Shown here one piece after another: positions 33,288 to 46,889 of a DNA stretch of 64,000 nt. The stretch covers positions 23,084,527-23,148,526 of the forward strand of contig OX485808.1 of NCBI GenBank assembly GCA_950295325.1, read 5' to 3'. A program made the position numbers and the translations under genes. Under the pieces are notes generated by a model. The model made no database searches. It was not told the origin of the DNA and saw nothing but the letters and a program-made list of their open reading frames with translations. Numbering within the stretch: position 1 is the first letter of the stretch; each line of letters opens with the position of its first letter. The DNA comes from Polytrichum commune. Its lineage: Eukaryota > Streptophyta > Polytrichopsida > Polytrichales > Polytrichaceae.

Positions 33288-33769
33288 GGGCCTCTTTACA
33301 CCAGAGGCTGGGCCAATTCCCCTTGAGGCCGATTACATGAAATTTCAGCCTCTTTTGGGTTGGAGGCCAGCCTCAACTACACATTATAATAAGATTAGAA
33401 TGGGGGTCAATTTTCCCATATGTAAAGGTCTTAGGGTCAAGAAGCTACGTTGATTCAATAAATCTAGCATAATCCAACGGATCTAGCATAATCTAGCAGA
33501 GAGCCGTTCATATTTCCACATAATCCAATGGATATGGTTCGCTTAAAAAATCATATTTTATTATGAAAAGTTTTCTTTATTGAAATTTGACATTGGCCCT
33601 GAGGCCAAGAATCGGCCTTCCATTTTGGGTGCACCCAATTCAACGAGCTCGGCCTGGCCTCTAGGTGCAAAGGGGTTGGGGCCGATTCCAGCCTTTTGAC
33701 CAATCACAAGTGAGGATTTCAAGCCTCTTACACAACGAATTGGCCCGGCCTCTAGGTGCAAAGCGGTCC
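33288..33769. mobile_element. Harbinger-type MITE (482 bp) flanked by TAA
   Basis: The left end GGGCCTCTTTACACCAGAGG pairs with the inverted right end GGACCGCTTTGCACCTAGAGG, and both continue into GGGCCAATTC. TAA is present at 33285-33287 and 33770-33772. The 3-bp T/A target and GGGCC ends fit PIF/Harbinger. The interior repeats 'gaggcc' and has no transposase. Confidence 0.8.
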
Positions 33770-34017
33770 TAATGATGTCATAACATTGCTTCACCTGAGT
33801 TTTTTCAACTTAAATATGCTAGTGAATTGTCATGTTGTGAGAATATACAAAGTGTAATTTCGAATAGAATCTAGATAATTTTTGGCCCCACCCGATGTAC
33901 AGACTCAAGTGAATTCATGTTATGACAATCTCCATCTACTTTAATTCTTTTGTTTTCCCCCGTAAACACTCTGACTTGGACCTGGCATTGTCATCGACCT
34001 AAGGTAGATGGGTCTTA

Positions 34018-34055
34018 CAAAGAAAAGAAAAGAAAAGAAAAGAAAAAGAAAAAGA
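34018..34055. repeat. (AAAGA)n microsatellite
   Basis: Directly readable run of AAAGA-type units. Confidence 0.9.
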
Positions 34056-35436
34056 CTCTAATGTTGCCACATGCATGAATTATGGTGTTGCTTCAATTTC
34101 AAGTTGGTCTAAATCTACATGTAGTGCCAAAACATGGAATACAAGAAATAGGCCCAATTCACACGAGCGCGTGGACCAAAGATTTTTAAAGGTCCAAGTT
34201 GAGATAACAACTTTATCCCATGCGTCATTCAAACATGAGGTTTGTCCACTTCGTCAACCCACCATGACACCAACCAATGTAGCCAGCTCAACGATCAAGA
34301 TGGAGATTATTTGGATCTTGTATGGGGGTGGCTCCAAACTTTAGGGGACAAAAGACTAGCTGGGTTGTTGTTGTTAAGGCTTTGTCTAGATGCTCGTCTA
34401 AACCATGGCTTTTAGTGCCCCCTGATGACTATTGTCTCCTTCTGAAGGTGAACACCTTGAACATGTGTCGACAAGTTATCCAACATGTATCTCCCCCAAG
34501 GGCAAGCCCCTAGGTTCCCACATGATTGGCTTAAAATATCAGGTTCACCCAGATACGGCCACTATAACGAGCCTAGATCACAAGTGGTAGGGTGCACCAA
34601 AATCGAGTGTTAGGAAGGTCACTCATCCAGATACTATTCCAACCTTGAGCGGCTTATCTCATAATTCCCATGGGATCCAAGTGAAGGTCTTGGGTTTAAG
34701 CCACCTGATGGGTCTCACATGGTTACTTTTTCCAACCAGCCAACTTCTCCTTCTAGGATATGAAACACGTGATTACAGGAGAGTTAGGAAATCCAAACCA
34801 AGGTCGCAGCCACTCTATGAACCCTATGAACATCTTATTCTTCAACAAAGAAAATGTTTGTGTGCTCATTGAATGGTTACATGGGTTTCCTCAAGTATGT
34901 TGGCTATCAACCCTAGAGTGATTATCTTATTTTGGATACGTAATCTAGTCTCTTTCAAACACGTGTCTTTTTAATATCCATTCTTAGAGCCACACCTAAC
35001 CACATACCACTCATTATATAGGTGTCCAATGAAGGTAAGTGACAACTTAGGCACATCTACCTCATAAGAGTTTGTTAACATCAAGTATCTAAAAGGCGAT
35101 AGACATTGTCAATGAGATTTAGAAATTCTATAATAATCTTCTAAGATTTATTTGATTTGTTGCTCCAAGAACACATTTTTCTACTTTATCCATTCGGAGT
35201 TTCGGTATGCAGAGCCGAGCATGAAAGTTGAAGGGTAGAAGTTTGAGACCCTAATTGTACACTACCTTAGGTAGATAAACATAGAGTAGACAATTTTGGT
35301 AACTTACAAACCACCTAGAACATGCAATTCCATAATTTGAGCCCCTTTAAATGCTATGTTGTTGTTGGATATTTTATTGTTTTATTCCTTGGGTTGGAAA
35401 AAGAGGCTTAGATGCAAGCAATTAGTGAATCATGGG

Positions 35437-35620
35437 GTGTAAGCATGGTGAAGTGAACCAAAATAGTGTCCTAGTATTCTAAAACCATAATTTTGTGGGT
35501 CAAACCTAAAAATAGTGGCAAAGTGTGGTTTAAATTGGATTTGTTTTATTTTGTTTTGTTTTTATTTTTACAATGACCTCTATTGTTGTGTTAAATACTC
35601 AAATGTAGAATATCAATTCG
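35437..35620 (-). repeat. Dispersed repeat, copy 2 (inverted)
   Basis: It reads GGGTGTAAGC, then GTGTCCTAGTATTCTAAAACC and 'ctattgttgtgttaaatactc', the complement of the block at 29512-29672. The two copies are 6 kb apart and opposed. Class unknown. Confidence 0.55.
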
Positions 35621-35677
35621 AGAAACTCAAAACTTATCACTGAACATAACATTATTTATTCCCCCCGGATTTACCTT

Positions 35678-35721
35678 CTCAAAAGAGCATCAAACTTACG
35701 CCGGTTTGATGCTCTTTTGAG
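35678..35721. repeat. Perfect 18-bp hairpin with 8-nt loop
   Basis: CTCAAAAGAGCATCAAAC, loop TTACGCCG, then GTTTGATGCTCTTTTGAG. Pairing continues outside with a small bulge (ACCTT against AAGGT). It could be a small foldback element or a small-RNA hairpin; sequence alone does not decide. Confidence 0.9.
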
Positions 35722-37160
35722 AGCTAAGGTAGCACCACATTTAAAAATCTACTTAGCTTATTTTTTATCAATTTAGGTAGTTACTTTCACTGTGTAGCAT
35801 TTATTGTAAAGTATTCAAAAACAAAACTAATGCCTAAAGGTGAAAAAAGCATTCACCTAGACTAGGTTAAAATCAAAACAAATCTAGAGAACCATAAAAA
35901 CAATGAAAACGTTTTAATGCAAGTCAACAAAGTGATTTCACTTTCAAAGAAGTATTCATGTATAAATCTTAGTTAGGTACTAGTCTAAATTTGCAATCAA
36001 CTTTTTATTAATTAATTGCACATGTGTAAGATACTAAATTTGTGCATTTTGCCATTGCTTAGCCTAGTCTTTACCTACATTAATAGTATTTTTTCACTTT
36101 ATGTACATATACCCTATACTCGCTCACGGACCCAAAAGGTACCCCGGTAGCATTGCTATTTAATGTTATGAAAGTGATGCTTGAAAGCAAATGATTGGAT
36201 CTAGTTTTGATTGTAGAATTCATGACCCTAAATATTTTAAAGTTAAAACTTTTTTTCATATTCCTTGAATTCATTGGACACTTGAGGGCATCATCACAAC
36301 AATTTGTGGAAAACCATCAATTTAATGTAATTTTTTGTATTTTTTAATAAAAAAATAGTCTGCATAATCTTCTAAAATATGTAGACATTTATTGGAATTA
36401 TTTTGTCATTATAAATTGCCTCGCTTTGTAGATAAATATGCTTTTAAATAAAATTCAAAGGTAATGTAGAGTTTTGAATCACTTTCACTTAACACTAGGC
36501 ATGGATTAAGAGTTGTCCACTTTACCGTGCTTGCACCCTTGTCTTCATATTATCTCAATTGTTAACCCCTTAAGGCTCAAGGGCTTTGAGCAATTTCAAA
36601 GCAACCCATCAAAATTCCGGTCCTCTTTGTGAACAAGATACATCCTCAAAACAAAGTTGTTCACAAAGGAATGATTCACAAGTGTACACAGTTGTATTTA
36701 GAATAAAGCTCACAACATTTTTTAGGGCATCATGAAAAGTTTATTATATGAAAATTTCATATACATGATTTGGACCTTTGGTAATAGACTTTTTGGTTAC
36801 AAATTTGCTATAACCCCACCCCCAAATATATACATAATCCAACCACATTGGAGCTACCCTTGAACCCCCAACTAGCTTGCCAAAGTAAAGGAGAGACTGA
36901 CAAGAGAACAAACCACTTAGGGGTTTAAAAACACCTCATTCCTTTAAGGGTTACGGTTGAAGACTACTTATACTTTTAAAACTTTCCCTCCCCATCCTAT
37001 GAGCACGAAACTAATTGTTGTTGTGGTGGCTATTTGTGTTATGATCAAATGATGTACAATTCGTGAAGATGTCCATAGTTAAAATGTTTATAAATAACAA
37101 TATACCATTATGTATATTTATATGGTCTTATATCAAAATATTCTAAACATGTATTAATAT

Positions 37161-37385
37161 AGGGGATTGTTAAACGGACCACATAGTTTGTTAAAATGAC
37201 CACAGAGATACGTCATGCAGTCACATGACATGTCAAAACTTGAATTTCCATCACACACATGAAGAGGAGCAAGGTACAAGTTTTTCTCCATCTTTCTTTA
37301 CATCTCAACCTACTACTAGAACTGTTCGAATTTTGACAGGTCATGTGACTACGTGACACGTCTTTGTGATCGTTTAAAATATTCT
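37161..37385. mobile_element. Small MITE, copy 2
   Basis: Relative of 30307-30458: GGGGATTGTTAAACGGACCACA at the left and a diverged inverted end (GATCACAAAGACGTGTC) at the right. The shared interior TTTTGACAGGTCATGTGACT is itself in inverted relation to GTCACATGACATGTCAAAA at 37220. Confidence 0.6.
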
Positions 37386-38741
37386 TAATTTAAATACATC
37401 CTCCAATAAAAGTATCAAATTGCAATGCTAATAATGAAATATATTATCTAAACCCATACTAAAGTACATCAATTGTGTAATTATGTTATTGTCTTGTATA
37501 TGGGTGTATCTTTAAATAAATGCATAGCAATCAAATTTCAAAATAAGATACGAATCCCATATTTGTTTCTCTATATGCTCACTTTAACCCTTAAATCCCT
37601 CATGTTTTATGTATTTCCAAGATCGATAAAAAGGTGAGATCATTATAATTTTGATTTCTTAAACATTTATGAAGAAAAATTGTTGACACAAAGTCGAAGA
37701 TCACATCCGTACATTGGGAACTTCTATATAAGGTCATGAGCTTATGTAAGCATTTTCAAAGCAATTTTTTCAATAAAACCTGATAAAATGAAGATGACAT
37801 TAATTTTCCAAGATATTTTGTAGAAGACTTATGAATTGTTTGAATCTTGAAGACTTAAAATATATTTTTTCAATGCATAAATAATATGATCACTTGTATA
37901 GAGCATGAACAACATTTGTTAATAAAATTGAATTCTTGTCATACGGTTTATCAAGGATATTTTTTATAACATTTTTAACTGTAGTTAGTTTTTTGCTATG
38001 ACTTAAAACAACAAACCTAGGGAACTAAGTCTTCAGGAAGATTGAGATAGTGTCTATAAGGGTTAATGTCACATTGGATTAAGGATTAGAATAAGAATCT
38101 AGGACTTTTCCTTTTCCATTTCTTCTTTCTTGTACTTATTTTCCACTCTTATGGTTCATTTGTGCTTTCTTTGTCGTGAGTGATTCCGTCCTATCTTTAG
38201 GGAATTTTCTATCACTCTATGTCTTGACCTATTTCAATCGTGAAGCTCGAAAGCTTTGGCAATATTCTTTTCAAATTTTGGCAATAGTCTTCCAATGGAT
38301 TTTCATCATATTGGGGTTAGTCTCTTCTTCCTTAATTAAATAACCACTTACTGCCATCAAACATAATTCAAATTGCGTTGCTCAAAGAATTTGTTCCTTC
38401 ACTTTATCTTTTTCTTAATTATAATCGAAATTCACTTATTTCGTGTTCTTCATTGTCACACAACACACAAAGGCTTGCTTTGATTCCTGCAACATTCTTA
38501 CATAATCATATAAATTCATTCTCATTCCTAATCATATCAAAGCACGCTCTTTGTTGATTAGATTACTTGTTGACTCAACACCATCATGATTCTCCGTTTT
38601 TCATCATATCTCGTTAATCCCTCTCAACTTCTTGTCTTTCTAAGTAATGATCACTAGGAACTACCTTATCATCATCTTAGAACAAATTACTTAATTGGAT
38701 TTTCCTTGTCCACTCACCACTTCAATTATGGTAGTTACCTA

Positions 38742-38744
<3 letters not shown>

Positions 38745-38791
<47 letters not shown>

Positions 38792-38806
38792 CTCTCTCTC
38801 TCTCTC
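38745..38806. repeat. (TC)n microsatellite
   Basis: About 30 TC units with one GC interruption. Confidence 0.95.
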
Positions 38807-41609
38807 GTGTGCCTTAGGATGACTTAACCGACTTTGTGGCTCGCTCGTCACTACATTGGCTCTCATGTCTTTGCCATCTTGGCCATATTCTGATTTTCTT
38901 GGCGATGGTCTACTGCTCTTACGAGTTCTTCTTCAATTTCTTACAGTTATAATTACGTCATTGTATCCATCCTACAGACTATGGCCCTTTGTAATTATCT
39001 CTATTTAGGCTATAGTTAGTCTCTCCTCTCTATGAGTTCATCTTCTAATTCTGCCCCACATTGTGATTATCTCTTTTTAAAACTACCAATTGCTCTTAGG
39101 GTTCCACTGACCCTGGCCATAGCCTACGCCTTCTCTACCACAATCTTCTCTCTGGTAATTGGCACATGGTGGTTTCTCAACTTCAACTCACCATGTTTCT
39201 TTCACAATACGGACTATAGCCTCTCTTTTCATTCTCATCTATCTCAAGCTTTGAGCACGATTGCTCTGGTTCGCCAACCTGATTCTTTCATCTTCGCTTT
39301 ACTCCACTCAACAATTTCTCACCATTGATTCCCTCCTTTCACTCACATTGTGCTTCTCCATTCCCTTTACTCTAACACAATTTTGACATGCACTATTTCG
39401 ACCAAAAATGCCATACACATACTATTGCCATACTTGTAACAATCGTGTAATCCTATTTACTTAATCAATTATGACTCAATTTGCTTGGTTGCACCCCCCT
39501 ATCACATGTGGTAATGTTGCAATTCTAACTTTGAAAAACTAATGCATTCGACTCTAACTCTATTGCCTATAGCTTGACTTTCCGCAGCTATGGCCTCAGT
39601 AGATATAATGAGAAGTATCTTCTCTTTGATAATAGCCCGCTTAACAAGCTTGGAGCTCTCGGCGGTTATAACTCCTACAATCACTTTCCTCGGCTATAGC
39701 CTTTCTCTTTCATCCTAAACTAAATTTCATCTGTCATTTTAGTTACTTATTCATAAAGAAGTATTTTCTTCTCACTATCAGGCTGTGTCCCAAAAAACGA
39801 TATTACATTAACATTGCACACATAATGATTTTGGTGATGCATATACCATATTTGAAACAAAACCAATATAGTCATCATTCCTTATGATTTTTTTAGATAT
39901 GAAGAATTGAATATTAATATCTACATTAAATCAATTTCTTAATTATATACATATTTTTGCATGAGTAGAGAAAACTATTCCTATCAACTCTTCATTGGAG
40001 ATGAACATCAATCAAAGACTAAAATTTGATGATGTTTATGATTATAGCGATTCCGTCAATAATATTGTTCAATGGGTTGGAGGTTGGCTATGAGCTCAAA
40101 AGATAACAACACATAGTACGATCAATCCAAATGTAGTTCTCCAAAATATGGTTGTGAAATAAACCTTGAACACTCCACCAAAAAATATTATCTCTTGAAA
40201 AAAGGATCAACAACTCTAGAGTTGAGGGGGTTGGAAAAGATGGGAGAGAAGGGGGGTTCTTGTCTTAACTCAAAATCTTGCATAGTGTGAATGTAGAGTA
40301 GCAATAGACAATAGGTGTCAAAACTCAGTGACCGAGTTTGACCATAGATGCTAACTCAAGCACGTAGCTTGAGAGGCAAGTGGAACAGGAAGAGTCGTGT
40401 GGTACGAACTCAAATATGTTACATAAACTTTGATATTGTCGGGTTAAAAGTACATAATGCAATTGTCTCGGTGTCTTTGAAATGGAAGTGTGACTGTCAT
40501 TGCAATATTCTTGGAAGTAAGAACAATGTCTTGTGTGATTGTTGATAATGGCCATGAGCGTTGAAATATACACATAAACCACCAAGAGGGCGATGAAGAT
40601 TAATGGTAAAGTCTGAGAGTCGGTGTTGATCACAACCACACTATGGCCATGAGCATGTGAGTAGGTTCACTCAATCTGAGACAAAGACTAAAGGTTGATT
40701 GCTGAAGATAGAGGGCGAAAACCTTGTGAGAAATGAACAATTGAATGCAAGTTAGGCAAGTAATTATTTGAAGGTTGTGAGAGCATGAGTTTAGTGAAGG
40801 CAAATAGTCTTTGGCAAAAGGTTAGTAGAGAGTAAGACTGAGAGTGAGTTTGAGTTTGAGTGAGGCTAGTGATTGGCGGAGTCAAGTTACCTCATGAAGG
40901 TTTTGATAAATAAAGGAAATATAAGAGAAAAGAAAACATGAGATTGATTTATTAGGCAATAATCTCACAATAAGACTTGGAAAACACAATGAACCATGAG
41001 AGTGGATATTGTGTTTTAGAAACAAGAAGTGAAGAAGTAAACTACCCAGATAATTATCCGAATCCTTAATGCAATGTTAAGAAAATACTTATAGACACTA
41101 GCTCAATCTTCCTTGAGACCTAGTTCCCCGGGTTGTTTTCTTGGGTTGGTTTAAGCCCTAGCAAAAACCTTAACTACAATGCGGTCTTGAAAAAAAATTA
41201 CAGCTATCAAAGAAAAAAATGTATGTAAAAATAAGTCTTGTTTGAGTGCAAGATGTTGACACCAAATTAGAGGCTCTCAAAAGAAATAATGGATCTTAAG
41301 CTTCTAAGGAAGGATACCATAGAGAGTGGAGTTCGGTAGAAGATGTATAGAGTAGCCACAACACCGTGGACAAAGTAGCAACAACATCGACGACACAACC
41401 AGAAGGGCACTACACCAAGGACAACTGGAAACAAGAGGTGGCGCGGCCACCAAGAACATGAGGAGGAGGCAACGAGCATGGTGAGAGGTAGCAACCACAC
41501 AAACAACCAAGAGTAGCATCTTGGCCATGGGAAAGCGGGTATTAAGGAGCCATGGGCCGAGTATCATCTAACCATCAACATGGGGTACCACGAGGGTATC
41601 AAAGGATTG

Positions 41610-41880
41610 AGGTTACCTTAAATTAGTGAGGTCACTTTGTGAGTCATCACTCAATTAGTAGACTACTCGGATATTAGTAAGCTATCAATTAAATGAGTAG
41701 GTTACTTAGAACATTAGTAAGGTACGTAGAAATTAAGTGAGCCACTTGAGATAGTCAACCATTCAAAAATTAGTGAGTCACTTGCACAATTAGTGAGCCA
41801 CTTCCATAATTAGTGAGTTGTCTAGGATTGATGAGCTCCTGGGGCCACTTAGATAATTCATAGGCCACCTAGGTAAAGGT
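41610..41880. repeat. Degenerate short-motif repeat
   Basis: Loose repetition of ATTAGTGAGCCACTT-like words (for example near 41618, 41768, 41790 and 41812) at irregular spacing. Very diverged. Confidence 0.5.
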
Positions 41881-44800
41881 TATGGGAGGTGGAAGAAATG
41901 AAGGCCAAGAAATGAGTTCTTGACAATTCTTATACAACTTCCCATACCTAGATAATGCATACGTAGATCTTAGAGTACAATCTACCAATGAAGGATACAA
42001 TCTACCAATGAAAGATAGCAATCAAGGAGAATGATAGGTAGTTTGAATCATCTTAATCCGGATGATTCTCCAAGTCACTATGATATGGTCAACTCTAGAA
42101 ACAAGTGAAGGTAGTTGAGCTCTACACAAGAATTGTGATGTGATGAAGTTTTGATCAATCATAGATGTTTGAGAGTTGATATTTGTCACACATCAATTCG
42201 TATGAACAATTGGTAAACTTGAATAAAATCACAACAAATCTTGATTCTCAACAAAAAAATCTTCCAAATATATTGGCAAGTTTAAAACATGAACATCATT
42301 CTTAACACAAAATATCAAAAACACAACTACATAGGACAAACTTGAAGTTAGTACTAACGTTGTTTTAAAATATTCTTTTAAAAAAAAACAATTTGAGACT
42401 TTCAATGAGGCCCAAAGATACTTAGAGGATGCCCACCAACTTGGGTACCGCCAAAGGGATTATACATCTTTTGCTGACCCCAATTTGGTGGGCGGTCCCC
42501 GTACTTAATATGAAAGTCCACTAGCCCCAACACCCTTTTGGCTTACACCCTATTGCACATATTGACCCCCACCTACTTTGCCATGGTATTAGGGCACTTT
42601 TGATCCCCTGCCGTAAAGTAAAAGTCCCATGCTAATGTCAGTTATGAATAGATGATATTGAACACATCCTAGTTTCATGTTACAGTTATTCACATGTAGG
42701 TTAGGTCTCTAGGTTGCCACCTTGGATGTCCAACTGATTCAATAGTCAAACCTTGGTCCAACACAAAAATAAAGCCACTAATAACAAACAATTAGAAGCT
42801 AGATGTGAATTATTTGGTTCCTTGTCTTTTTTCTTTTTCTTTTTTCCGGATTACCCAATTTTTGTAGCATATGAAAACATTAACCACAAGTTGAAGACCA
42901 AGCCTTCAATGCCACGACATAATTTATTGATTTTAGGGTCTAGATTTATCAAAACTCTCAAAACTAGGGCTATTGGATGCGTGAGAATCGCCACAAACAT
43001 TGTTAATTTAAAATACAGAGTGATGTAGTATCAATGCTTGCTTGTTCTTGAATTGTTGTTTAGTGTTTATGGTGCTATATATACACACAAATCCCACCAA
43101 GCATCAATTTCATTTAGGGCTTGTTAAGATCTTAGAATGTGTATGGGATCATCATGTAGGGTTTAGATAATAGTGTGCATATTATTATGATGTCCGAGCA
43201 TTGGCTTCCCTATAATCAAAGCATACGGAACAATCCTGGTGATGATAAGGAAGAAGAACACATGATGAACCAAATTGTGTTCAATAACCCCATAGATTTT
43301 TGAAGATAATGAGCATGTCCAAAAGGACAGTAGTCAACCAAGGAAAAAGACCAGACAAAAATAGGCATGCTTTATTCCACGCCGAGTTGCTATACAATGA
43401 TTGTTTTTATGATAATCTAGTTTTTGGTGCTGATGTGGTGATTTGGAGTATTACAAGTTAGGTGGTCTATGATTGCGCACCCTTGCATATTGTAGATGGG
43501 CATGTTTGGATGTATCATAACCCACAACATGATAATAGAGGATAAAAGTTGATGAAGACCTCCCAACCCTAGATACTCCAAGCTCTTCCCAAAGTACACC
43601 ATGACGCAGCTTCACCTTTTACGACTTGCAAGTGGGCACTTCTAATTTACAAGATTTGGAAACACTACAACTTGAGAGATGATTTGGTATAGCATTTGTG
43701 GAATTAAATATGATCTCAACATTACTAAATTATAGGGTTGTAGAATTTTATTTTCTAGAACATCTTTAATGTTTATGTGAATTGAAATTATTAAAATATA
43801 GATCCCTTTTGGAGTTCAAACAAACACCTTCTAGGTTTAGGGTATATTTATAATAGTACTATGTCCAACATTGTGTTTATATTGCACTAGAATTTGAATC
43901 ATATAGTTATGAGATTATTACAATGCACTAGTTTCCATACCAAAGATTGGGACTAGAACCAAACAAATCCACAACGTTGGTATATGGAATCATTCATTTT
44001 TGTATTTTGGTGTTCTAACTTCTATGTGCATTGGAATTTTGGTGTTTTGGTAATCAAAATTAAGCATTTTGGGATTGTGGGGTTTGCATGTATGGTATTT
44101 CTTTTGGTATTTGGTATCTGATGGTCTTGTTATTTAGTGTTCCTTAAAAATTGGTATCTTGGTGTTTTATTTATAATCTAGTATTTAAATCATTTTTTGG
44201 TGTTTTTGTGTTTTTCTTCTTCTCTTATATGGTAATAATTGGAAATTTTGGTTCTTTTATTATTTTCAAGTGCTTGATATCATGGAATGTTGTGAATGGT
44301 ATCAAAATACTACTTTTCAATTATGCGACTAAACTACAAATGCAAAGTCTTTTAAGATGGAATGCAATTGGATTTGGTATTGCAATTGTTGATATTGGGG
44401 ATTGGAATGCTCTTTCTAATATTGGGGATTTGGACATGCTCAAGTGGATATTTACAATTTGAAATTGATAGTATTGGGGTTTGGAATTGTTGAATGATTT
44501 GATGAAATTCATATTGGCAATACCTACAACAAAAAAATCCATAATAGCCAATCTACCAGGTTCAACATATCCAACAAGTTCCTATTGCTCCAACATATCC
44601 TACAATCTTAACATACTGCAATTACAAAACCATGTACTCAATTTCGGTTCATTCACAAGGTGAAAAAACAATGTGAAGCTTGGTGCAACAATCAAAGGGC
44701 ATGCAATATCCTTGAATATATGCAAGCACCCATATGAATTGATTCACAACCATTCGAGGTGATTCCCATTGAATTTGATCAACCCTAATCTATCACCAAA

Positions 44801-45660
44801 CCCTCATGCAACAACCACAACAATTGGATATATGGAAATTGGGGGCAATTATTGAAGGACAAGTACATTGGATTGAACACGAGATGAGACTCCAGCCTTT
44901 AGTAGGCAAAAACACTAGACTTGTGCAACAAATGCTTTGGGAAGAAAATTAAAGAAAAATTGCATCTCCATGTGCTTTATGGTCCAAAGCTTGGGATGGA
45001 CCCCTAAAACTAAACAAATACTACAAAGGGTTGTAGCTCATATGTGAGGATAGGTGATGTTGCAGTGACAAAGATTGAAGTAGTAAGAATTTGGACAGCT
45101 TTTGCAAAGGAAATTCATGCTAATACTAGGCACCATGTACTTGATGCCTACGCTCTTGCATCCAACTAGAATGGTGGCCATTTGGAAGGAAAAGAGATGG
45201 CATGTAAGACTCCTAGGATACCACATCTATCAAGAGAGATTGCAAAGAGAAAGAGTGCATGTTTGCAAAATCCTCCTAATCCCTGACTTTTCACAATGCT
45301 ACAAGTTGCCCATGCATCTAACGGAGGTCGGAGGAGAGTTTGCGGTATTGTGCAAGAAGGGGGGGGGGGGGGGTAACATCAAACTCACTCACCTAAGTGT
45401 TGTTGACGACGACATTGGTTACATCTTCCTCCCAATCCGAGGTTGTCTCGCCAAAATCCGTTTCAAAAGCAATGAGGTCCTCATGGCGAGGGCGGGTGGA
45501 GTGCATTGGAGGTGGTGTTGCGAGTACATCAAAGTCTTCATCCACATCGGAATTGAGTTTAGCTAATTATCTTTGTCATTGCCAACCCTAAAGGCATTGA
45601 GGTTAGCCACCCAACCATGGAGTTTGTTCCGCATGTGGATTTGCACCTGAGAGAGGAACT

Positions 45661-46669
45661 TCAAGCGACAACATGACTCCGGATTGGGGAGGTGGACGTA
45701 GATTGGAAGCAACAAGTAGCGGCAAGATTTACAATGACTTCTCGTTGGAGTTTGGCAAACTCATGGGTTCTTTGAAGGGTGAGCCATTGTTTGGCATTAT
45801 TGCAAGTAATAAGCTTGTCCTCTAGGGTTGAAAATCTAAATGCATTATGCTGAGGGATTTGCTCAACTTTCCTCAACGTGACAACAATGAAATCAATTGT
45901 AACCTTTGCATTGGTGCCAATTGTAGCCTCCTTCACCTTCATGTCATGATGATTTGCCTTGTAGACTTTGCAACATGAGGCCATGCCTCTATGGGTACTA
46001 AATAAGGGGAATCATGAACAAGATCATTCGAACAAGGGAAGTGTGACAATCCACCAGAAGCGTGTTTGGAGTTGGAACTTCGTATCCTCCAACCTTCCTT
46101 TTGCCCATAAATTATGTTGTAACACGAGGGTAGATTTTTGGCAACAACCAACAATATTTAGAAACAAAGGCCTTCCCACATTTTTGCTTGTATAGATTCA
46201 AAAACATCTACAACAACGTTGTCTTCGATTTGTCACTTTCATCAAGATCTTTGATTGCCCAATAGCAACCAATGAATTTTGCAACTGCAACCTTGATATC
46301 GCCCCACTCTATCTCCAATGATCTTGATGGACAGTTTGCTTCTCCTTTTGGCTTGTGGCGATTGTAGTGCAAAGCTACACTACTCCAAAACATGGTATTC
46401 TTCTGCCCTATCCCTCTCATGGAGTTTATGAAAGAATGCAAGAAGTTTTTGCAACACAACTCGTCCTCCAGGCAAAAAATCTTGCCCTTTTTGGTCCCTC
46501 CATTTGTTGTGATGCAATTCTCTCCCACACTTGTCATGGTTGCAATATTCCAAAAAAAAAATAAAAAAATATTGACAATGGAAGTGTCGTGGAAGCTTGC
46601 CACCCGAGGCGGAAATGCCGAGACCAAGCTTGTGGAATGTTTGCCCAAAGCTCCTTTGCAAGTTGCCAT
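45661..46669 (-). pseudogene. Decayed Harbinger-type ORF1 (Myb/NAM-associated-like)
   Basis: On the minus strand 46560-46208 reads FCLEDELCCKNFLHSF, then 'GIGQKNTMFWSSVALHY', 'SRSLEIEWGDIKVAVAKF' and 'GCYWAI'. This is the pattern F..ED..L...WL..S...G..Q...FW..V..HY...R..RSL...W..I...V.KF, found in Myb-like ORF1 proteins of PIF/Harbinger elements and in plant proteins derived from them. Continuations at 46154-45939 and 45984-45661 ('RTHEFAKLQREVIVN') could be its C-terminal part in shifted frames. No DDE transposase was found nearby. Degenerate, so the call is tentative. Confidence 0.45.
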
Positions 46670-46889
46670 TGGCTAATGGACTATAATGTTTGGCGGTCCT
46701 AAAATCCAAGATTTTGGAGTACCATTTACCACCAAGCACCCAACATGGTGAGGTCGGTTTAAGAAAACTAGAAGCTTTGCTCAAGAGGAAAGGTAGTAAA
46801 TGTGAAAGCTTGCAATGAATGTGGGAGGGGTTTTGGTTCGTGTAACCATGGGGATTGTGGTAAAACAAGATTGTCATGCACAAAACAAG

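Larger units (their letters stand above)
33773..37160. other. No recognisable gene; minor repeats
   Basis: Holds an (AAAGA)n tract at 34018-34055, a dispersed repeat at 35437-35620 and a perfect hairpin at 35678-35721. Short frames (for example 34075-34344) have no recognisable product. Confidence 0.4.
37386..45660. other. Long stretch without recognisable gene
   Basis: AT-rich non-coding DNA. Contains a (TC)n tract (38745-38806), a pyrimidine-rich block at 38.8-39.7 kb with recurring GGCTATAGCC-like words, a short-motif repeat at 41610-41880, and a 15-G run at 45359-45373. Frames such as 39032-39328 and 44151-44462 look like chance openings. Confidence 0.4.

Noticed and set aside
39032-39328. 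98-codon hydrophobic frame that could be a membrane protein
   Set aside because: It arises from pyrimidine-rich DNA that encodes hydrophobic and serine residues in any case; no conserved feature.
45102-45566. 154-codon plus-strand frame as a gene
   Set aside because: It runs through a 15-G tract and overlaps other frames; no recognisable domain.
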